Below are positions 59,175-64,000 of a stretch of DNA of 64,000 bases, piece after piece. The translations under genes were made by a program, and so were the position numbers. How positions within the stretch are numbered: the stretch's first letter is position 1; the number at the start of each line of letters is the position of its first letter. Source of the DNA: Scleromitrula shiraiana (taxonomy: Eukaryota > Ascomycota > Leotiomycetes > Helotiales > Sclerotiniaceae). The notes under the pieces are model-generated. The model saw only the letters and a list, made by a program, of their open reading frames with translations. It did no database searches and was not told the DNA's origin. The stretch covers positions 2,170,001-2,234,000 of the forward strand of contig JABELC010000005.1 of NCBI GenBank assembly GCA_028455995.1, read 5' to 3'.

Positions 59175-60639
59175 TTAGTTTGGTACACCACCAACTTTAG
59201 ATTGTCTCTGAGATCGTCGCCAGGGTAGAATTTCCCGATCAGATGATTTAGATTTGGCATTCTCGCTTTTTATTGGTGTTGTGGTCCTTATTGGGGGCTT
59301 TTCCACTTTTGAATTTGAATTCGTGGCAGTTTTTCGAGATTTAGGTGTGGACGTGGAGTTTTTCTTTGCGCTTCTAGATGATTTTGTTTTCTTTGATTCA
59401 ACAACATCTACCTCTGCATCTTCGCTATCTGTTACTTCCGAGGTGATCTTCCTCTTTCGTGGGCTTGGCTCCTTTTTGATTTTGGGTTCCTCAGTTTCAG
59501 AATCTTCTTTCTTGAGCTTCGCTTCACTGCTGACAGGTCCTGTTTTCTTCTGTACGCTTGGTACAACGCAAGATGTGCGTCCGCCTACAGTAAGAAACGT
59601 GATCGCATCCCCATTGGGTAATGAAGTAGGTGCATCTTTCTTTCCTTTTCCCCATCGATGCTTGAATAGCCAGTCGTCTGGAAATTTGCTAGAGTCTGCT
59701 AGGTGATCGACAGCCGTTTGACAGATGTACATCATTGAAGCATGTAGTTTTTGGATCTCAGCTGTGGTGAACGTATCGCTGTATTGCTCGGGGTGAAGCT
59801 GGGCATTGTATAAGATCTCATCGCTTTGTAGATTGAATTATGTTAGTATTGTTTCAGCTCAGGTGGGAGATGTTGGAACCTACCCAACCCAATTTCCAAT
59901 ACCACTAATATTCGCTTGGTCGAGCAATAGTGCTTTGATCGGAACGTGCTTTTTATTCATTTTTTGCTCCAGCCATGACGCTGTTAAAATGTGTTTATCA
60001 AGAACGGGATCAGGGCCGTTTTCTTTCAACGGTGTGGTTTGTCGAATGGCTTCCGCAGCACAATCGACAAGACGAATTCTGGAAAAACGACGAGAGTCTG
60101 TAAAAGCTGCGAAAACTTTGGGTGATTCCAATGTTTGCATGGTAAATTTCCAGAATTTGGGTGGCCATACCTCCTCAACGTCTGATTCTTTTCGGTAATA
60201 ATAAGTTGACTGTCCACGAATGTGGAACCATCCTGTATCATTTAGTTTCACTATTCATAACACAGATAATGAGAATGGTCATACCAGTCATGCCGAAGTG
60301 GAATACTGGATGAGGTGGTGAAGACATAATCATCCTGGATTAACTCAGCTAACATCTCAAAATATGAAAGAAAGAAAGAAATATCCAACCAGAAATATTT
60401 GCCTTGCTGTCCGGCTCCTATGACTTTCTTTCCCGTCAAAGATTTTTGAAATTCAGCACCACTTGTGCCGACTTTTCCAAACACATTGCCATCATCCTGA
60501 GCGTTGACAGCTGCCAATATTTTTCCAACAAGATTCTTTCGAATATAATGTACAGCACGCGCAACTAGAGGCTATTAGTATGGAACCTTCGTAATATGAT
60601 ATTAGGGGAGATCTACATGCCTTCCGCAATTTCTGGCAT
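59175..60639 (-). CDS. Fpg-type DNA glycosylase/AP lyase (formamidopyrimidine-DNA glycosylase-like)
   Basis: Five exons: 60639-60621, 60564-60390, 60334-60285, 60232-59884, 59823-59175. They sum to 1242 nt (413 aa). The N-terminus MPEIAEVARAVHYIRKNLVG supplies the catalytic Pro2 and Glu3 of the Fpg/Nei family. SSPPHPVFHFGMTGWFHIRG follows, and the helix-two-turn-helix DNA-binding motif is seen as LLLDQANISGIGNWVGDEIL. The usual C-terminal zinc finger is replaced by a ~130-residue Lys/Ser/Thr-rich tail, as in plant and fungal FPG proteins. It should excise oxidised purines in the nucleus. The first intron (60620-60565) appears to use a GC donor; a GT donor two codons later would insert one residue and change the conserved AEV. 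It is divergent from PEX11, 446 bp away. Confidence 0.88.
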
Positions 60640-61085
60640 GCTTTTGAAAGTTCACAAATCAACTTGGAACGTGCAATTCGTTCCTATGTGAAAACTCAAA
60701 AGAAGATGAAACAAACAAGTGTACACTCAAGGGGGCGGGTGTACTGGTGGACTAGCAGAGATCATATAAGGGGATAACATGCTTAAAAGCATACGGGAGG
60801 CGAACGAATACCAGATACCAAGAAGAGCAACCTCGCTTAGTCATCACCAAAAATGCATTCGGTCATGGATTTCCCCACAACCTCGGCATTAATTACATTG
60901 CGGATATTCACATTCACAAGATAAGCAAACCAAATCATCCCTAAATATCCCTTTTCACAAGCCATCCCAAGCTCTACAGTGTTAATTAATCCTTTTCCTT
61001 TCTCTCTTACCGTTAATAGTCCTATTTATTCTCCTCCGAATAGCAATTCGTTTTTGCTAATCCTCTACACTTCGAGGCTTTCAAA
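60640..61085. promoter_or_regulatory. Divergent promoter region between glycosylase and PEX11 genes
   Basis: 446 bp between start codons; pyrimidine-rich just upstream of the PEX11 start. No specific element identified. Confidence 0.45.
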
Positions 61086-61847
61086 ATGGTTGCTGATACT
61101 CTGGTTTACCATCCGTCCGTTGCGCACTACCTCAAATTCGTAGCAACAACTGTTGGTCGCGATAAACTCCTTCGAACACTTCAATACTTCTCCCGATTTT
61201 ACGCCTGGTATCTCCTTCGTACCAATGGCACACCTGGCGAAATTGCGCCATACGAGGCTATCAAGAAACAATTCGGGCTTGCACGAAAATTAATGCGCGT
61301 AGGCAAGAATGTCGAACATATTAAAGCTGCTGCGTTGGCTGCAGATTCTAAGAGTCTCGATCCAGTGTTAAAATATTGTGCTGTTGGGAGACAATTGGGA
61401 TATGCGGGTTATTTGACCTTTGATGCGATCACAGTTTTGGATGCAGTCGGGATCAGGAAGAGCCCTTCGACCAAGAGGATGCAAAAAGAAGCATATCGGT
61501 TCTGGCTAATGGGCTTATTGTTCAGTACTGCCTCTAGCTTGTATTCGCTGTATAATCTTCGACAGCAATCATCGAAGATCGATAAAAAGGACGGAGAAGG
61601 GGTTGTTACTAGCAAGAGGATTGAGAAGTATGTTCTAATTTGAAATTAAAACATTATCAATTTGTGACTAATTTCTGTATGTAGGGAACGTGCCGCAATC
61701 AACCTTCAACTTATATCGGATCTTTGCGACATTACAGTTCCAAGTTCAGCGATTGGATTAGCAAGTTTTGATGACGGTCTTGTCGGGTTGGCGGGGACAG
61801 TGAGCAGTTTAATAGGCGTGTACAGCCAATGGAAGAAGACTACTTAA
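61086..61847 (+). CDS. pex11: Peroxisomal membrane protein PEX11
   Basis: Two exons, 61086-61627 and 61685-61847, with a 57-bp intron. They sum to 705 nt (234 aa), the usual length. The start VYHPSVAHYLKFVATTVGRD then KLLRTLQYFSRFYAWYL is the amphipathic N-terminal part of PEX11, which inserts into and bends the peroxisomal membrane. The middle has KKQFGLARKLMRVGKNVEHI, and LGYAGYLTFDAITVLDAVGI follows. The C-terminal part, LISDLCDITVPSSAIGL and FDDGLVGLAGTVSSLIGVY, is a membrane segment close to the end. PEX11 controls peroxisome division and number. All blocks are intact, and the second exon continues in frame, so the gene is taken as functional. Confidence 0.95.
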
Positions 61848-63938
61848 GCATGCCATTACTATATTGTGATACCGAGAGTTGTTGTTGGGGTTGTATGACG
61901 AGAATAGATCGCCTTGTTGATTGGTAGAGGTGGTCTGAAACTTCGCGATGCGTAAGCAGATGGAACACCTATTTAGCTCTTTTTATACCAGATTTCCTCC
62001 GTTTTTACAGAATACGATCATAACTAGATACGTGCACCATACACTCAGAAATGCAGGTTTGTTTTCGTAACCCGACTACATGGTCCCGGGTGCGATAGGA
62101 GATACAGTCTATGGTTTTTACGTCTTCGCAGTAAAAAAGTGCCAGCGTAGCTCTTGTTCATTTTCTTCTGCTATATCCTTAAATTTGACCAGCGAATTAG
62201 CTTCGCTGCGTGTTATAGAGAACCTTCAGTAGGACAAATTATAAACAACAAAATGTTGTCCTAAGAACCTGTTTTGCCAAGTGGCATAGCCGATCGAAGC
62301 AGAGTTCCACAACAACTAAAACATTTTCCCCGAGAATTATACTCTCTGGTTTCTCCACAGGTTTCCCAACAGCACTAAGGGGCAAGTGGAAGTCGTCCCA
62401 AGGTTGAATTGATGTCAAGCGCCATAAAAGACTATGTCGTCTCGCATATCAGACCCAATGATGTTAATGCTAAAGTTCAAGTGCATCTACTCGGTGGTCG
62501 TTGTGGGGAAACTTTGCATGGACTTTTTTCCTCTTACTTCGGTCTCTCGGATTCTTCTTCTGCATTGAGGCATTGTATTTTCGGGAGAGGTTTGAATTTA
62601 CGCACGTTTCCAGGCCCTTCCAAACGTCTATGGTGCAGATCGTAAACATTGGCCAACCAACGATGAGTTGGAAGGAGGTAAGCGGCACTTTCTTTCGGGT
62701 CCGCAGCACAAACGTTTCCTGGCATATGTTTGTTCTACGTAGTAGCTGCATGGCTTTCTCTTGGAACCCTTTACCATGCTTTTTACTTTTCACGTTTCTC
62801 CCTGTCATGAAGGTTTTAGTCTAGGGGTCCTGGTTGCAATAAGGGTTGTGACATCAAGTGGTGCGACTTACCTGACGGTGCTACAATTGCCGACTTCGAA
62901 CACTGCCTCCGAAGCACAGGACTCTGGGATTATCCGTTCTATTATCGTATGGACATAGAATGTTTGTAGGCATATTTTTCCTGAGTCCCAGTCTTATCTT
63001 TGATAACTGCCGAGATGGCCAACTGCAGCCTGCAATCTAAATAGTTCAAACAACGAAAAGCCGTCACTTAATGTTGAATGACGACTTTCAAAGTGAATTC
63101 GTATAATCCAAGTTGTCATACACCACCTGATTCGCCAACTTTGTTCCTTTCTTCTGGAAAGAGTAAATGGAGCCGCTTACAGCCGCTTACAACCACTGCA
63201 CCGGCACGGCACAAATCACAACCTTGATCCACATCTTGGGAATAGAAAGAGTCCCGAGCTTATGCTGTCCGACCCGATACAAATCCACCCGGAAAGATGC
63301 ACGCGGGCCGATTAATCACATGAACTTCACCTGCTATTGCCGGTGGTGACTCGGGGCAGTGAATAATATTAGTACAATGTGACTTCCTAGCAGAGGAAAG
63401 AAGTTGAAGAATTTGGAAACCAGGTCACATTCCGAGGCATTCACCGTCAAACTCTACTTCTAAGAGTAATGAGAATCCCTTATCAAGGACATGTTCCACG
63501 GTGGAACCGACAAATGCAAGAAAAATTTCTGGAACTTCCGAGACGACTAGTTATTCACTTATGCTGGTCCCTGAATTATGCCCTGCAACCCATTGTGTTG
63601 TTGCTGTTGGATACCTCAGTGCCAATTGTTTCATTACAGATAATGCATCCATGCTTTCTAGAAACCAGACGGATACGCATGATGCCCTGCAGCTGATTAC
63701 ATGAATTTTTCATTTGCAGGAAGTTGCTGGGAGGGGAAGGTGCAATGCATCACAAGAAAGAGGCAAATCGGCGATTTTCTCTGCTAATCCACTAACATCC
63801 TTAGGATATTCACCGCAGGGACGTCCGTAGTACTAAATATCACTCATCTCCCGATTAACTATCATCTTCCACTTTCATGTCTTGCACGATAGATCGCGAC
63901 GCTAAGCTTTCAGTATAGAATCTTTTCAAATCACCATC
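61848..63938. other. 2-kb intergenic region, nothing recognised
   Basis: I read both strands and found no domain-bearing frame. Several overlapping open frames at 62400-62960 have no motif or consistent splice structure. Composition is less AT-rich than other spacers in the window, which could mean an unrecognised gene or an old insertion. Confidence 0.4.
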
Positions 63939-64000
63939 ATGGCTATTATTCTAAACAATCTTCAAGGCTACTCTTCGGAGTCTGAGTCGGCGACAAAGAA
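63939..64000 (+). CDS. Start of an unidentified gene, cut by the window edge
   Basis: ATG at 63939 in a good context (ATCATGG) opens a frame that runs to the right edge: MAIILNNLQGYSSESESATK. Twenty residues with an acidic Ser/Glu stretch are too few to name a family. The 5' side is a normal pyrimidine-rich leader. Confidence 0.45.
   Translation, partial: MAIILNNLQGYSSESESATK

Noticed and set aside
60251..60284. A 34-bp intron in the glycosylase gene
   Set aside because: Too short; a 52-bp intron ending at 60233 gives the exact family motif GMTGWFHIRG.
62409..62960. Cluster of overlapping open frames on both strands
   Set aside because: No motif, no consistent codon pattern and no splice structure; counted as intergenic.

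Overview
This window looks like nuclear DNA of a filamentous ascomycete, most likely a leotiomycete of the Botrytis/Sclerotinia type. The reasons are short (about 46-170 bp) GT-AG introns, an AT-rich genome with abundant microsatellites, a LOV photoreceptor of the VIVID type, HET and UstYa family proteins, and an LTR retrotransposon destroyed by C-to-T changes of the RIP kind. The taxonomic placement is inference; no marker gene in the window settles it. Exon structures were rebuilt by hand by matching splice sites, reading frame and family motifs. Every gene I call complete gives a total length divisible by three.

Layout. 0-1.4 kb: the 3' end of a ribosome-biogenesis gene (ENP2/NOL10 type) and a tail-to-tail single-pass membrane protein. 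2.16-2.61 kb: a short inverted-repeat element with a 4-bp target duplication (MITE-like). 3.6-7.7 kb: a 14-TM DHA2 MFS transporter and a cytochrome P450 in tandem on the minus strand. 9.3-13.8 kb: a large coiled-coil protein. 14-23 kb: a gene-poor, microsatellite-dense block holding only a mitoribosomal bL33 gene and the VIVID-like photoreceptor. 23.3-26.2 kb: a HET-domain protein. 26.8-28.2 kb: a broken relic joining a polyketide synthase acyltransferase fragment to a trans-acting enoyl reductase fragment. 28.8-30.6 kb: a 12-exon multipass membrane protein. 32.7-35.8 kb: a small secreted Tyr/Gly-repeat protein transcribed divergently from a UstYa-family protein.

39.8-42.5 kb: an Nse2/Mms21-type SUMO ligase divergent from a Nudix hydrolase. 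43.9-50.6 kb: one complete LTR retrotransposon with 149-bp LTRs and a 5-bp target duplication, reduced to very AT-rich non-coding sequence. 52.6-54.4 kb: a Git1-like MFS permease. 56.8-58.4 kb: a secreted beta-propeller (muconate cyclase-like) protein. 59.2-61.8 kb: an Fpg-type DNA glycosylase divergent from PEX11. 63.94 kb to the end: the start of an unidentified gene.

Housekeeping genes sit at the edges and around 40-42 kb and 59-62 kb. The middle is accessory: specialised-metabolism genes (P450, MFS, UstYa, PKS/ER relic), an incompatibility-type gene, transposons and repeats. The most unusual feature is the pairing of a signal-peptide protein, built from three YG-repeat modules with an intron at the same codon position in each, with a divergent UstYa oxidase-family gene. 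That arrangement resembles fungal dikaritin-type RiPP loci, but the usual Kex2 sites between repeats are missing, so it is a candidate only.
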